Shown here: positions 45,220 to 56,183 of the stretch, one piece after another | How positions within the stretch are numbered: the first letter of the stretch is position 1 | Layout of the letters: each line of letters starts with the position of its first letter | Origin: Papaver somniferum | Lineage: Eukaryota; Streptophyta; Magnoliopsida; Ranunculales; Papaveraceae | Reading direction: 5' to 3' | Assembly: GCF_003573695.1 (NCBI RefSeq) | Contig: NC_039368.1 | Span: forward strand, 11,059,860-11,123,859 | DNA: 64,000 nt | Notes under the pieces: model-generated | What the model was told of the DNA's origin: nothing | Seen by the model: only the letters and a program-made list of their open reading frames with translations | Databases searched by the model: none | Position numbers and translations under genes: made by a program

Positions 45220-47043
45220 ATGGGCGTGTGTGTGAATAAACTCCGTAGTCTCCATGAATACATGTTCCCTAACATAATAAGTCAGTTATCATGTATCGTC
45301 TTACCCCAGACTGATGGCCCATTTGAACTAAACGCAAGCATGATACAAATACTTCCTATATTTCGAGGGTTCGATTATGAGAATCCCTATAACCATGTAA
45401 GAGAGTTTGAACAAATTGTCCGGGCTTTACAACCTGACAATATATCCGAAGACTCTTTGAAATTGCGTTTTTTTGCTTTTTCTTTAAAGGAAAAGGCCAA
45501 AACATGGTTTTACGGTTTGAGACCGCAGTCAATCACCACTTGGGACCAACTCACAAATCAATTTGTCGGAAAGTTCTTTCCACATCATAGGACCATCTCT
45601 ATTCGTCGAAGTATTAATTGTTTTGTCCAGTTAGATGGAGAAACACTTTTTCATTATTTTGAACGATTTAATGATTTGTTGTTTGAGTGTCCTCATCATG
45701 GCCTCGAGAAGTGGAGACTGGTCGCCATTCTTTATGAGGGACTAGACTTTAAGTCTCGAGCCTTGGTTGAATCTATGTGTAATGGTGAATTCATTGATAA
45801 AACTGTGGACGATGCATGGTTATTTCTAGCTGAAGTTGCAAAGAAAACCCATCAGTGGGAAACCTATAAGGAAACTAGGACCATGCCACATGATATGGGT
45901 AATCACCATGAGTCAGATGTTGATTTTCCCAATGAGCTTAATTCTGGATATAGTGTTTCATACCCTATTGCTGAAAATGTCAAACCATATTCACCTATTT
46001 TAGAGGAAGATGTATGGACGAAAAACACTAATGGTGTTGACAAAGTAGGATTTTCATGTATTTGTGATGATGATGATTATGATGATGTTATATTAGAAGA
46101 ACATGTCTATGCTGAAAATGTTATGGAACCTTTGGGTTCAAATACATTAGGCTTTTCTGCCCCGACCTTCATGAATGATGTTTCTTCTAGTATTCCATAT
46201 ACATGTGATGAGGCTACTGATTTAGATATTGTGCAGTTATCCTGTGAAGAGCATGACTTAGGTAATGTTGAATCTTCTGTTGACACTAATGATCCTATGC
46301 ATGAAAATATAGTTGATGTGTCTGATTCCATACTTAAGCCACAATATATTGCTTCTTTTGATGTTAATTTGGATATTTCGGATAACCATGATTCTGAATT
46401 TGGACTTGTGAAATTGTGTTGTGATGATGAGCATGCTACACAACTTGATTATGATTTAGAAAATGCTGATGTGACTGATAATATTGGTACTTTTGATCTC
46501 ATGCATGTGAGAAACTTAGATGTCACCTTCTTGCCTAAGTCACAGATTGAGATTATTCCACCCAACCTAGATTTGGTTTGTAACAAAAATTTTAAACCAA
46601 CTTTTCTGAAGATTCCCAACCTAGGATTGGAACTGTGTGCCTCTCAAGTCCTCTTGGACTATTTTGCATCTAAATACAATACTTTTAAGGAGCCACAGTT
46701 GGAATGTGCATGTTTGTCCATCCCAAACAAAGTCCATTTTCAGTTAGACCTTGTGAATCCTGCACCCCTAAAATTGTTAGATTTTGTGCTTAAAAGTAAA
46801 CCTGTTGAAAAATTTAGGTTTAGGGGTGATTCATCCGGTTTTTTACTCTCGCTCTCATTTCAGTCCAATTTTAGGGTTTTGAAACTGTCTATGTTTCAAC
46901 ACTTTGTCTTTTGGGTTGATCCTCAACTCTTTAGATTGTTAGTGTATGGTGAATTTTTTGTATATAATCCAGTAGATAAAAATTTAAAAAACCCTTTTGT
47001 TCCTTTTGTATATATTTTGCTAATCCAATATGATCTCGGCTGA
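45220..47043 (+). CDS. Intact Athila-like Gag protein, 607 aa
   Basis: It encodes the structural protein expected to build the retrotransposon particle. The ATG was chosen because the MG(V/F) start is shared with A and F and lies at the leader end. Residues about 25-215 form the retrotransposon-gag (capsid) domain: SCIVLPQT, FRGFDYENPY, LRFFAFSLKEKAKTWFYGL, TTWDQLTNQFVGKFFPHHR, HYFERFNDLLFECPHHG and WRLVAILYEGLD, all typical of Athila/Ty3 Gag. Residues 215-420 are acidic and low in complexity. The C-terminal part has short conserved blocks shared with A and F (PNLGLELCASQVLLDYFASKYNTF as separate phrases) and ends in DPQLFRLLVYG plus a hydrophobic tail. There is no CCHC knuckle and no protease. 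The frame is uninterrupted, unlike A and F, so D is the best candidate for a recently mobile copy. Confidence 0.92.
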   Translation: MGVCVNKLRSLHEYMFPNIISQLSCIVLPQTDGPFELNASMIQILPIFRGFDYENPYNHVREFEQIVRALQPDNISEDSLKLRFFAFSLKEKAKTWFYGLRPQSITTWDQLTNQFVGKFFPHHRTISIRRSINCFVQLDGETLFHYFERFNDLLFECPHHGLEKWRLVAILYEGLDFKSRALVESMCNGEFIDKTVDDAWLFLAEVAKKTHQWETYKETRTMPHDMGNHHESDVDFPNELNSGYSVSYPIAENVKPYSPILEEDVWTKNTNGVDKVGFSCICDDDDYDDVILEEHVYAENVMEPLGSNTLGFSAPTFMNDVSSSIPYTCDEATDLDIVQLSCEEHDLGNVESSVDTNDPMHENIVDVSDSILKPQYIASFDVNLDISDNHDSEFGLVKLCCDDEHATQLDYDLENADVTDNIGTFDLMHVRNLDVTFLPKSQIEIIPPNLDLVCNKNFKPTFLKIPNLGLELCASQVLLDYFASKYNTFKEPQLECACLSIPNKVHFQLDLVNPAPLKLLDFVLKSKPVEKFRFRGDSSGFLLSLSFQSNFRVLKLSMFQHFVFWVDPQLFRLLVYGEFFVYNPVDKNLKNPFVPFVYILLIQYDLG

Positions 47044-48327
47044 CATATGTTGGATTCTTGCCCTGAATAACGGAGTTCTAATATTGCTTTCGCCGAAATC
47101 GGGTATTCTCTTTCCTTTTTCTCTACTCAACATGATCCTCTTCGTATGTTGTATTATAATTTTGTTCATATTTTGAAACATTGAGGACAATGTTTAGTTT
47201 AGGTTTGGGGGTGAAAAGTAGATACTTTGATAATATGCCATAATTGAAAACAAGAACTCCTTCTTTTTGAAAAAAAATGAAAAATGAAAATAAAAAATAA
47301 AAAATTGAAAAAAAAACATAAAAATGGAGCTCATTTACCTTGAAATGTTGACTCTTGTGCAAATATGTAATTATTAGGAATCTTAGTCTAAATATTTAGG
47401 CACCCTGATTCTAGCACAATTCACATAGTGATAAGAAATTTGCACGCGCACGATCTACCAATACATGTATAGCCTCGATCTTCAAGGTGTTTGATAGGAA
47501 GTCACGATTGCCAATCACTTTAGAATACTGAACGAAACTTGACTAGCTTGTTCTTTGGTTGGTTGGGATAGAAGGTGGAGGTTACATTAAGAAAAACAAC
47601 CATCGAATTTAACTGGGTGCATCAAAAAGGGCTACCTCTTGCAAAGTGTCATGTAATATTTTGTTTCCTTTTGTATATGTATCAAAAGTGTTTCATTTTC
47701 CAAAAAAAAAAAAAAAAATCAAATATTTATCAATTCCATTCTCTCTTGTTCCAAAAATAAAAGAGAGGAGTCAATGTAAATAAGAGTCATGTAAAGAGTC
47801 ATCTTTTGTGTTTTATTGTAATAAGCAAGGAAGGGTGCATGCCATTGATGTACAACGCGAGTGATTGTGAAATACCTCCTACTCATTCACAATTCTCGTA
47901 AAGTCCGGACAGCTAGCTAGATTTCGACCTTGGTTCTTAGCCTGAGAAACTATCTCTTGGTGATTAGTAGTCATAACTTCAGATCTTTCTTTACACATGT
48001 GTAGATACACTTTACACTCTTATCACATGTCTTTTTTTTGTTATCAGTGCTAGGATTTTGCCTTTGATAGCTAGATTGACATCTCCATTTTGCTGTGAGC
48101 TTAAACTGTCTTGCACATGTCACATTTGATGGAATATGAGCTTATATTTTGACCTAGAACTTTGTAGGTACGTTCTAAGCAAACCTTCACGAGACTTCAC
48201 TCGTCCACTAGGGACACTTAGTGGTTTAAAAGTCTTAGTGCATACGCTAAATGCATTCGAGAGACCAGCGACAGTGGTATAGTTAGGATTTCCTTAGTTT
48301 TGTTTTACTTGAGGACAAGTAAAATTC
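47044..48327 (+). other. 3' non-coding region of element D
   Basis: It holds the hairpin and PPT-like tract (47179-47213), then about 1.1 kb without a supported gene. The A and F copies preserve the same sequence. Confidence 0.7.
47179..47213 (+). promoter_or_regulatory. PPT-like tract plus hairpin after gag (element D)
   Basis: CATTGAGGACAATG (47179-47192) is followed by TTTAGTTTAGGTTTGGGGGT. The true PPT at 48328-48340 repeats GAGGACAA...AGGTTTGGGGGTA. Confidence 0.65.
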
Positions 48328-48340
48328 AGGTTTGGGGGTA
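48328..48340 (+). other. Polypurine tract of element D
   Basis: AGGTTTGGGGGTA lies 2 nt before the 3' LTR. It would prime plus-strand synthesis. Confidence 0.85.
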
Positions 48341-48342
48341 TT

Positions 48343-50273
48343 TGATGAGTGCTAAAAAGTGCATATTTCTATATATTTTTCTTGGCATTTAACTCATCTT
48401 TTGTGCGTTAATTCTACATTTTATCCCATATTCTGTATTTTCATTGTTTTCAAGAATAAATATTTTTCTTACTTAATTTTATATTTTTAGGTAATAAATA
48501 AAGTTTGGATGAATTGCGGAGCGAAAAGAGCAGAAAAGTAGTGAAAAGCCGGAAAAAATTACACAAGGAAGTCGCAAAGAATGGTGCGCATAAACCCAAA
48601 ATACTAGAAATGGGCTTAAGAAGGAAGATTTGTTCTTAAAGAAGATATGGGCTTGGCATACCCAAGGCCCAAAACCCTTACCCAAACCCATTATCTATAT
48701 CCATAACCTCCTCCATTCTCAGACGTTAGATGGGATTACATCGAAATCCTACGGTCGCTCCTTCATCATTCATCAAAATCTGAAGTCCTTGTCAAACACC
48801 ATAGCGCTTAAATTCCAAGCCTTCAGATTAGATTGCATTTGAATCCTACGGTCGCTCCTATGCATGTGCATCAAATCTCGATACTTCCGTTTAACACTAC
48901 ATCACCTAACTCTATCTCGCACCGTTGATTTCGTTGTATCACACAATCCAACGGTCGCTACTAGCCTCATCATTTCTCGCCGTTGGATCATTCTATCAGC
49001 TTCATATCCACGTCTCAGCATCGCAAGACATCGAAACTTGATGATCCGCATCACACTGAATCTACCTAACCCTATTTCCCAAACAAAACCAAAAGAAAAC
49101 CCAAATCGTTTTCTTCTCCAGCCGACCTTCATCTTCTTCACCCCCATACCCCGTCTGCAACTCCATCAACTCCACCATCTCTCCCACCTCACCTCTGCAG
49201 TACTATCACATCTTCACCAAACCCGACACGACCCATCCCCCTAATTCGAAGTGCTTTAACCCCTCTCACCAACTGACCTAGGTGAGGGTTGATAAAACAC
49301 CTCAAATTAGGGAGCAATTGCATCAATAGGCGCATGGATAAGAACAGGAAACAGAGATGAAGCATGGGTCAAGGCGAAATCAGAGAGTTGGTGAGTAAAT
49401 TTCGGATTTTCAAAACCCTAATTTCAAAATTAGGGTTCACAAAAATTGGGTATTTTGTATGCTATAAATAGAGAGTGTGTAGAGCAATTTCAGGGTGTTC
49501 TTGGTTAGCCGAGATACCCCCAAATTTGGGTTAATCACTGTTTAATTTTAGTTTTAATTTTCAATTTAATATTTAGGGTTCTTCAATTTCTGTTCATGTT
49601 TGTTCTTTGCTGTTTAATTCCATCTTTCAATTTTTGTTTCTCACATGTTAGTTAGTTTAATTTCCTGTTTAAAACTTGACGAAGTCCTAGCCCTGTTGTG
49701 TAGTATTCCTGAATGTTAAGCAAGTTTGAATGAACTTAGTTTAGTGACAGATCACTCTCACAATGTATGCCAAGTATACTTTGTAGTTAGGTTCATGAGC
49801 TGTTGATAAGCTGCAACTGAAGCTGAATTCATAAATCTTTTGACTAGTTGTACCTTAGAAAGACAATTAGTGCTTTGGAAATAATAGAACATAGTTGAGT
49901 TTAACATGTCTATAGGAGAATGCATAGCTTAAGCTAGGGTGAATTCAAACCCCTAGTTCTCACCTATTCCATCCACAGCATCTTCACTCATCCACCTTCA
50001 CTGTCCACTTTTATTTTTCTGTTTTCCTTCAATTTTTTCTCTTGTTCCATTGCTGTCTCTACAGCCCATCAATTTTCCACTGTGGTGTTAATAACACCAC
50101 ACAACCTCACTGTTCACTGCCCCTAAGAACAAGTTAGCAAAAGAAGCAAGAAACCAAAAATAGCAAATATATGCCCACCTTGTCCCTGTGGACAAACCCT
50201 GCTTGCACACTCACTGCAACTGACCCTGTGCACTTGCAGGTATTATTTCTGTGACTCTTTTAGAGAGCCACCA
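48343..50273 (+). repeat. 3' LTR of element D
   Basis: 1931 bp, TGATGAGTGC...GAGCCACCA, followed by TSD gttgc (50274-50278). It is 9 bp shorter than the 5' LTR through loss of one triplet-rich segment near 49163. Confidence 0.93.
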
Positions 50274-50278
50274 GTTGC

Positions 50279-51615
50279 TGATTTCCTTTGCCTCGATTTT
50301 GGAGAAGTCGTTTCTGATCTTTACGTGTGATGAAATTGTATTGTTGATTCCCTTATAGTGGTAGTTCATGAGAAATGCGATCCTCTTCATCTATAAACGC
50401 GTGTCCTGCTGAAGTGCTTACACCGTATGTTAAAAGTATTCCTTGTCATCTCCATCTGTGGTTGACGTTATTCTTGTGGTGGCTGCTCCGTGAGTGTCGT
50501 GAGGAAGATAGGTATCTCTTTCTGAGTTGTAGCCATGTCTATCTGATCCTTACGAGATCCTTTTGTCTTTCCATCAAATTAAAAGTGGTAAGAGGAGGTC
50601 GGCTTTTTCTGGATCCTCCAGTCTCTCGTCCCGATGGTGGAGTAGCCGCGGATCTGGTGATGGTTTGAGCTGTCGCACCCGAAAAAACGTTGGGGGGTGG
50701 CGGTAACGGATCTGGCTTTGGTGATCGGAGGTGTAACGCCTGTTATGGATTCGGTTGCAGGCGCCGCCTTCGTTCCTTCATACTCAGTCCCCCATCCCGG
50801 CCATGTGTGTTTCCGAGGACGTGATCTCAAGATGGAAGTTCCACCGTGACATGGGCATATATATATTACGAGTTCAACGCTCCCTGGTTTGTTGAGGGTG
50901 TCTCTGAGATCTAAAAGTTGCAGGCCAAGGCGACCGAAGGTCCTTCTGTGGACGTGGTCAAACAACAAGAAGCGTAGGTCGAAAGGTTATCCAAAGAGTT
51001 GGATCTAAAACATGCGGTTCTCCAAAGGACGAAGGTCGCCTTCTTCGAGAAGAGCAAACCATCGTTGAATGGATTCCTTTGAATGCACTTCTGTCTTCTG
51101 AAATTCTTATGTTTTTTTTTTTGAAAGGCCAATGAAACGCCTGGATTATGGTTTTGATTTTCTGGATTTTTGGGTTGATAGACAAGTGTTATCTATGAGG
51201 GTTTTGGATTGTTATTCAGAATGAACTGTTTTAGGATAATGACGTTTTTAGTTATGATTTTAAGTGACACAAACATCCTAGGAAAGACCATGAATGTTGT
51301 GTGTCGGTGGAGGGCATGGGATGAAACATAACATGGCTATCGATTTTAATCATCCTTGTGAAAACTTGAAGTAGTAGATCATGTATTTTTGTCTAACAAG
51401 ACTTACTCGGTTTTTGGATCTCCTAACGAAAATGGATCTTCCTGGTGTGAGTCCGAGTTTTGCGGGAAGCGCCGCAGTGCTTGTCAAAAGTCCCCAGTCG
51501 TTCCTGAGTCATCTGTGAATCGAGTCGAGCGAGTCATTTGCTTCTATCGTCCCGAGACCTGAGTTGAAAGATGAGATCGAGGATTGAAAATTGACATTGT
51601 AACCGAAAGATCAAT
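50279..51615 (-). other. Element G sequence between the D insertion and the PBS
   Basis: It probably represents the leader and 5' internal part of a minus-strand element. The longest minus-strand frame (50579-50968) resembles nothing I know. No gag domain was recognised. Confidence 0.35.
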
Positions 51616-51633
51616 CTCCAACTGTGGTCGCCA
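51616..51633 (-). other. Primer binding site of element G (Arg-tRNA-like)
   Basis: On the minus strand, TGGCGACCACAGTTGGAG sits 6 nt from the TG...-type LTR edge at 51640. It resembles the PBS used by Tat/Ogre elements (TGGCGACTCC... type), with several differences. Confidence 0.55.
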
Positions 51634-52339
51634 ATTATTTGAGGGTGAAAACGATTTCTGCTGATTTCGGTAATTTCACGTGAGTGGTTGAGAAACGAGT
51701 CTAAACCCTAAACAATGTACTGCAAGGGAGTACTTTAGATTCGAGAGATCAATTTGTACAAGTCGGGCCTAAACCAAGAAATGGTCGTTCCAGACTTGCT
51801 TCATTCACAAAGTGAAGGAGAAGGGTTGGTTTTGGGGAGGGAAGCGAAGAGAGTGTTGAGACCAGAATAGTTGATTCTGGAAGAGTAGTTGTTTTGACTT
51901 GTATCAGAAGGTGTAAGCTAGCGGATGGGAAAGCTTAACAGGTGATTTCTGAGTGTTGTATGCTCCTGACCAAAACTTGTTCTTTGGTGGAAATAGGTAA
52001 GACCTATTTATACAAGTCGAAGTGAAACGTACTCTGGTCTCGTAAGAAATGGAAAACAGATGAGTAAATGGGAGGAGGTGGTAACCGGTAACGCCTGGAA
52101 TTGATGTTCCATAATGAAGGAAAGCGTTTCACCACTACTCCCTGTATTTACTAACCGCCTCATCCTAATGACACTGTCTTGTAACGGGCGTAGTGTACGT
52201 CGCACGCTGTAAACCGCCAAACTTATACCCAATGAGCATCCCCCAGTTTGTGATATGTGTTGATGTCTCGAGTGTTTCTGTGGAAAACATGTAGCATGTT
52301 GTTGCTGTTTGGCAAGTTGAGCTTGGGAAACTTGCCGGC

Positions 52340-53010
52340 TCGGTGGTGACCTTCGACGGTCGAGATTTAGCATCTTGAGGGGAAGGGTAGCCGTTGATTA
52401 TTGCAACCCTTCGCTTGGTAGCCAGCGGTATGAAAGCATGGCCGGCATGGCTTTGATATGATTAGGCGCGGACAAGCCAGGACTTTGGAATAGCGGTGTG
52501 GCTGGCATGGTTGGCATGCCTTGGCGTGGAGGTGTGGCAGGCGCGGCATGCCATTGGCACATGTGTCATGGTTGGCATGCCTTAGCGCGGTTTAGGTGCG
52601 GCTAAAACTAGGATTTTGGCGTTGGGCCAAAGGTTACCATGTGTTGGTAGGTGACCTTGGACAGCTAAGATCTGCGTCTCAGATGGAAGGGTGGACGTTG
52701 ATTGTTGCAACCCTTCGTTTTGGCAGCCAGTGGCATGTAGCGGGGCCGGCATGGCTTTGGCACGGTTTAGGCGTGACCAAGCTAGGGTTTTTGGCATAAT
52801 TAGGCGCGGCCAAAAACTTGGGTTCGGCATTAGTTTGGGCGCGTCCAAAATTGAGGCTTGGCGTTGGGCCATAGGTTACCACGCATTGGCTGGCGACCTT
52901 GGACAGCTAAGATCTGCATCTCTGATGGAAGGGTGGCTGTTGGTTGTTGCAACCCTTCGTTTTGGCAGCCAGCGGCATGTAGCGGGGCCGGCATGGCTTT
53001 GGCATGGAAT
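52340..53010. repeat. Three diverged copies of a ~230-310 bp repeat
   Basis: The phrase 'gaccttggacagctaagatctgc' (with variants) followed by 'ttgcaacccttcg', 'cagccag(t/c)ggcatg' and 'gccggcatggctttg' recurs from about 52347, 52660 and 52896. Confidence 0.75.
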
Positions 53011-53039
53011 CGTGGCTGGCATGGTTTGACATTGGCACG

Positions 53040-53696
53040 GTAGCGCGGATGGCATGGTTGGCATGCCTTGACGAAGAGATGTGCTTGGCATGGAATGCCA
53101 TTGACACATGTGGTGCGGCTAGCATGGTTGGCACGCCTTGGCGCGGAGATGTGGCTGGCACGACATTCCATTGGCACATGTGGTGCGGCTATTATAGTTG
53201 GCATGCCTTGGCACGGTGACGTGGCCGCCATGGTTTGCCATTGGCACGGTGGCGCGGCTGGCATGGTTGGCATGCCTTGGCACGGAGACGTGGATGGCAT
53301 GGTTTCCCATTGGCACGGTGGCGCGGCTGGCATGGTTGGCATGCCTTGGCGCGGAGATGCGACTGGCACGGCATGCCATTGGCACATGTGGTGCGGCTAG
53401 CATGGTTGGCATGCCTTGGCACTGAGATTTGGCTGGCACATCATGCCATTGGCACATGTGGTGCGGCTGGCATGGTTGGCATGTCTTGGCGCGGTGACGT
53501 GGCTGGCATGGTTGGCATGCCTTGGCGCGATGACGTGGCTGGCATGCCTTGGCGCGGAGATGTGGCTGGCACGGCACGCCATTGGCACATGTGGTGCGGC
53601 TGGCATGCCTTGGCGCAGAGATGTGGCTGGCACGGCATGCCATTGGCACATGTGGTGCGGCTGGCATGGTAGTCATGCCTTGGCGCGGTGATGTGG
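53040..53696. repeat. 70-bp tandem repeat array (left of F)
   Basis: The phrase GGCATGCCTTGGC recurs about every 70 bp (53061, 53131, 53201, 53270, 53340, 53410, 53480), then at shorter spacing. Each unit also has 'ccattggcac' and 'gtggtgcggctggcatgg'. The array continues at 62941-63356. Confidence 0.9.
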
Positions 53697-53700
53697 ATGG

Positions 53701-56167
53701 TGGTAGGCTTTGAAAAGGGTCCTAAAAATTATCCCCGGCCAAAAACTTGGTGGGCCCGGAGATATGTATAAAATTAAGCGCAATAAAAACGGGGGCCTAC
53801 AGTAATACCGCAAGTGCACGGTCGTCAGTTGTAGCTCGTGCAAGTACGGGTCGATCCACAGAGATCGGGAGTGTTTGGAGTGTTTCTAGCTAATTGGGTT
53901 CCTAAATTGCTATTGGGCTATGAAGCCTTTTGGCTTAAATTGGGCTTTGAGTACTAATGGGTTTGATAACAATAAAATGAACTGAGCTTGGGCTCAGTTG
54001 GTCTTTGAAGTGTAAATGGGCTTTGGCCTTAAACTTAGGCTTTTGATTAAGCCCACAGTTGACTGAATTGGGCTTTTAACCTTAACCTAAACTGGGCTTT
54101 GAGCCTTAATGAAATGGGCCTCAGTGAACTAAACCTTGGGCTTTTGTTTTGGTCTTCTGATGAGCCCAAGTTGTGCTCTGGGCTTTTGGATTCAGTCAAG
54201 GATCTGGGCCTTTGGGCCTTTGAGGAACTGAACTTGGCTTGGCAGGAGAAGTGGAGTGGCAGCACCAGGTAGCAGGCCTAGGAGCACCAGCAGCAGCAAG
54301 AGAAAGGAAGGCAGCAGCACAAGTGTTGCACAGCAGCTGCAGGGCAAAAGCAACAGCAACAGCAGCTGCAGCAGTAGTGTAGCAGAAAGGAGGGCAATGC
54401 AAGAATAACAAGTAGCAGCAGCACAAGGCAGTGAAGAAAATGCACAGCAGGAGAAAATAGCAAACAAAAGCAACACAGGGCAAAAACAAGGAACAAAGCA
54501 AGTGAACCAAGGCCTAAGGCCAAGGGCAGGGATGTGGAGAGACTGAAATGGAGCAAAACTAAGGCAAGAATACAGGCATACTAAAAGAATGGGAAGAGAA
54601 TTAGCTTGCTATGAGCACTAGTTTCTCCCAATGCTCAATCAACAGTGCAACCTAAGCATACACAAATAGAATGGCAAGATAATCAGCTTGCTATGAGCAC
54701 TGATTTCTTCCATTGCACAATCAGTTCAATGCTTCACAGGTATCTAGCCTAGCATTCCATCAAACTAACAGCAAGTTTAAACATAACAGGAACATTAACA
54801 AGAGCATCAAGCATTAACAGTGAACAACATTAACAGGAATTTAACCTAAACAGGATACTAACAGGATATTGCACATTCAACAGGAACATTAACAGGAGCT
54901 TGCACAACAAACATGAACATAACTAACTGAAATTAACAATGAACACATTAACAGAAACTAACAATGAACACATTAACAGAAACACTAACAATGAACAAAA
55001 CTGAAATTTGAGCTGAAACATGAACATTTAACAGAACTTGAAAGTTCTGGACACTGGCTAGTCCAGCATGTCTTTAACACAAATCCCACACCCATATTTA
55101 TACCCAATACCCAATTAGGGTTTACAATCAAAATCCCCAAATTTCTCCAATGACAGTACAATTAGGGTTTCGAACTTTACTCACCAAACATGTGATTTGA
55201 CACTTCAATCGTCGACCCATTATTTTCCTTGTTCACCTGCTCCGTCCCATGCCTCAATTGCATCTTTCCAACTCGTCCTATTTTATTGATTTCTTCCCTA
55301 GGTTTTTAGAGAGAAATTAGGGGAGAAAACTATATAATAGGAGGCTAGAACAAGGGGGTAATGATGGAGAAAGATAGGGGTGATGATGGTGGAGGTGTGG
55401 TGGTGGCAGTGGAGGTGAAGAAGGTTGGTGGCGGAGCTGGTGGTGGTCGTGGAGTTTCTGCAGAGGGAGGTGATGGAGGAGAGGGGCTCGATGGTTTGGG
55501 AGAAGGGTGCGTTTGGGTAGCTGGTATAGGGTTTGGTTGCTAGGGTGTTAGGCGGCTTCATCAAATTGGATGAACAGCGAGGATGAGCCGTGGGATGTGG
55601 AGCTGGTAGGTAGATCGGACGGTGATGCGGAGGCAAGCGATGAGCGACCGTTGGATGAGGAGATACAACGAAACGAACGGTACTTGATGGAGTTAGGTAC
55701 TGTAGTGTAGGGCGGAGATATCAAACTTCGATGAACAGCAAGGGAGCAACCGTTGGATTCAACTACCATCTAATCTGAAGGCTTGGAATTTCAGCGCTGT
55801 GGTGCTTGGCAGAGACTTCAGATTTTGATGCTCTATGAAGGAGCGACCGTCGGATGCTTCTGAGAACTGATCTGATGGCTGAGAACGGAGGCGTTTTTGT
55901 GTGTAGAAAATGAGGTTGTGCGCACCATTCTTCGCGGCTTCCTTGCGTGATTTCTCCCGGCTTTCCACTACTTTTCTGCTCTTTTTGCTCCGCAAGTCAT
56001 CCAGACTTTATTTATTACCTAAAAATGCAAAATTAATTAATAAAAATATTTATTCTTGAAAACAATGAAAATACAGAATATGGGATAAAATGTAGAATTA
56101 ATGCACAAAAGATGAGTTAAAATGCCAACAAAAAGGGATAAATATATACAATATTTGGCACTCATCA
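53701..56167 (-). repeat. 3' LTR of element F
   Basis: 2467 bp. On the minus strand it runs TGATGAGTGCCAAATATTG...AAGCCTACCA. TATA-like box at 55095-55102. GAGCGACCGTTGGAT-type motifs lie at about 55635, 55745 and 55842. Its 3' terminal 60 bp include a PBS-junction-like scar. Confidence 0.93.
54240..54440 (-). repeat. CAG/CTG-rich segment in LTR F
   Basis: Interrupted CAG triplets on the plus strand, CTG on the element's sense strand. Also at about 61011-61210 in the other LTR. Similar CTG-rich DNA occurs in the leaders of A and D. Confidence 0.7.
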
Positions 56168-56183
56168 AATACCCCCAAACCTG
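56168..56183 (-). other. Polypurine tract of element F
   Basis: On the minus strand, CAGGTTTGGGGGTATT abuts the 3' LTR. Confidence 0.85.

Larger units (their letters stand above)
42240..50273 (+). mobile_element. Element D: complete Athila-like gag-only LTR retrotransposon
   Basis: 5' LTR 42240-44179 and 3' LTR 48343-50273 are nearly identical, apart from a 9-bp gap near 43066 and scattered substitutions. The perfect TSD gttgc lies at 42235-42239 and 50274-50278. In order it has an Asp-type PBS (44186), a CTG-rich leader, one intact Gag ORF (45220-47043), the hairpin/PPT-like pair, 1.1 kb of non-coding DNA and the 3' PPT. No protease, RT, RNase H or integrase is present, so it can only move with enzymes from another element. 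It appears to sit in element G. Confidence 0.95.
51640..53700 (-). repeat. LTR of element G, left part (split by F)
   Basis: The plus-strand edge is TGAGGGTGAAAACG at 51640. The LTR continues through an ordinary region, a ~230-310 bp repeat (52340-53010) and a 70-bp tandem array, and resumes right of F at 62945. Its other end is not defined, and no second LTR copy of G is present. Confidence 0.5.

Noticed and set aside
52830..53676. Long open frames (60-185 codons) on both strands over the 70-bp array and again at 62809-63400
   Set aside because: They repeat the array unit in shifting frames, have cyclic GMPWHG/HANHAS-type peptides, and exist on both strands at once. They follow from a stop-poor repeat, not from genes.
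54192..54556. Cys/Leu-rich minus-strand frames in LTR F (also 60963-61327)
   Set aside because: They are caused by CTG-rich LTR DNA, overlap in three frames, and are identical in both LTRs.
55361..55543. Gly/Val-rich plus-strand frame in LTR F (also 62132-62314)
   Set aside because: It comes from GGT/GGA-rich LTR sequence antisense to the element. No family resemblance.
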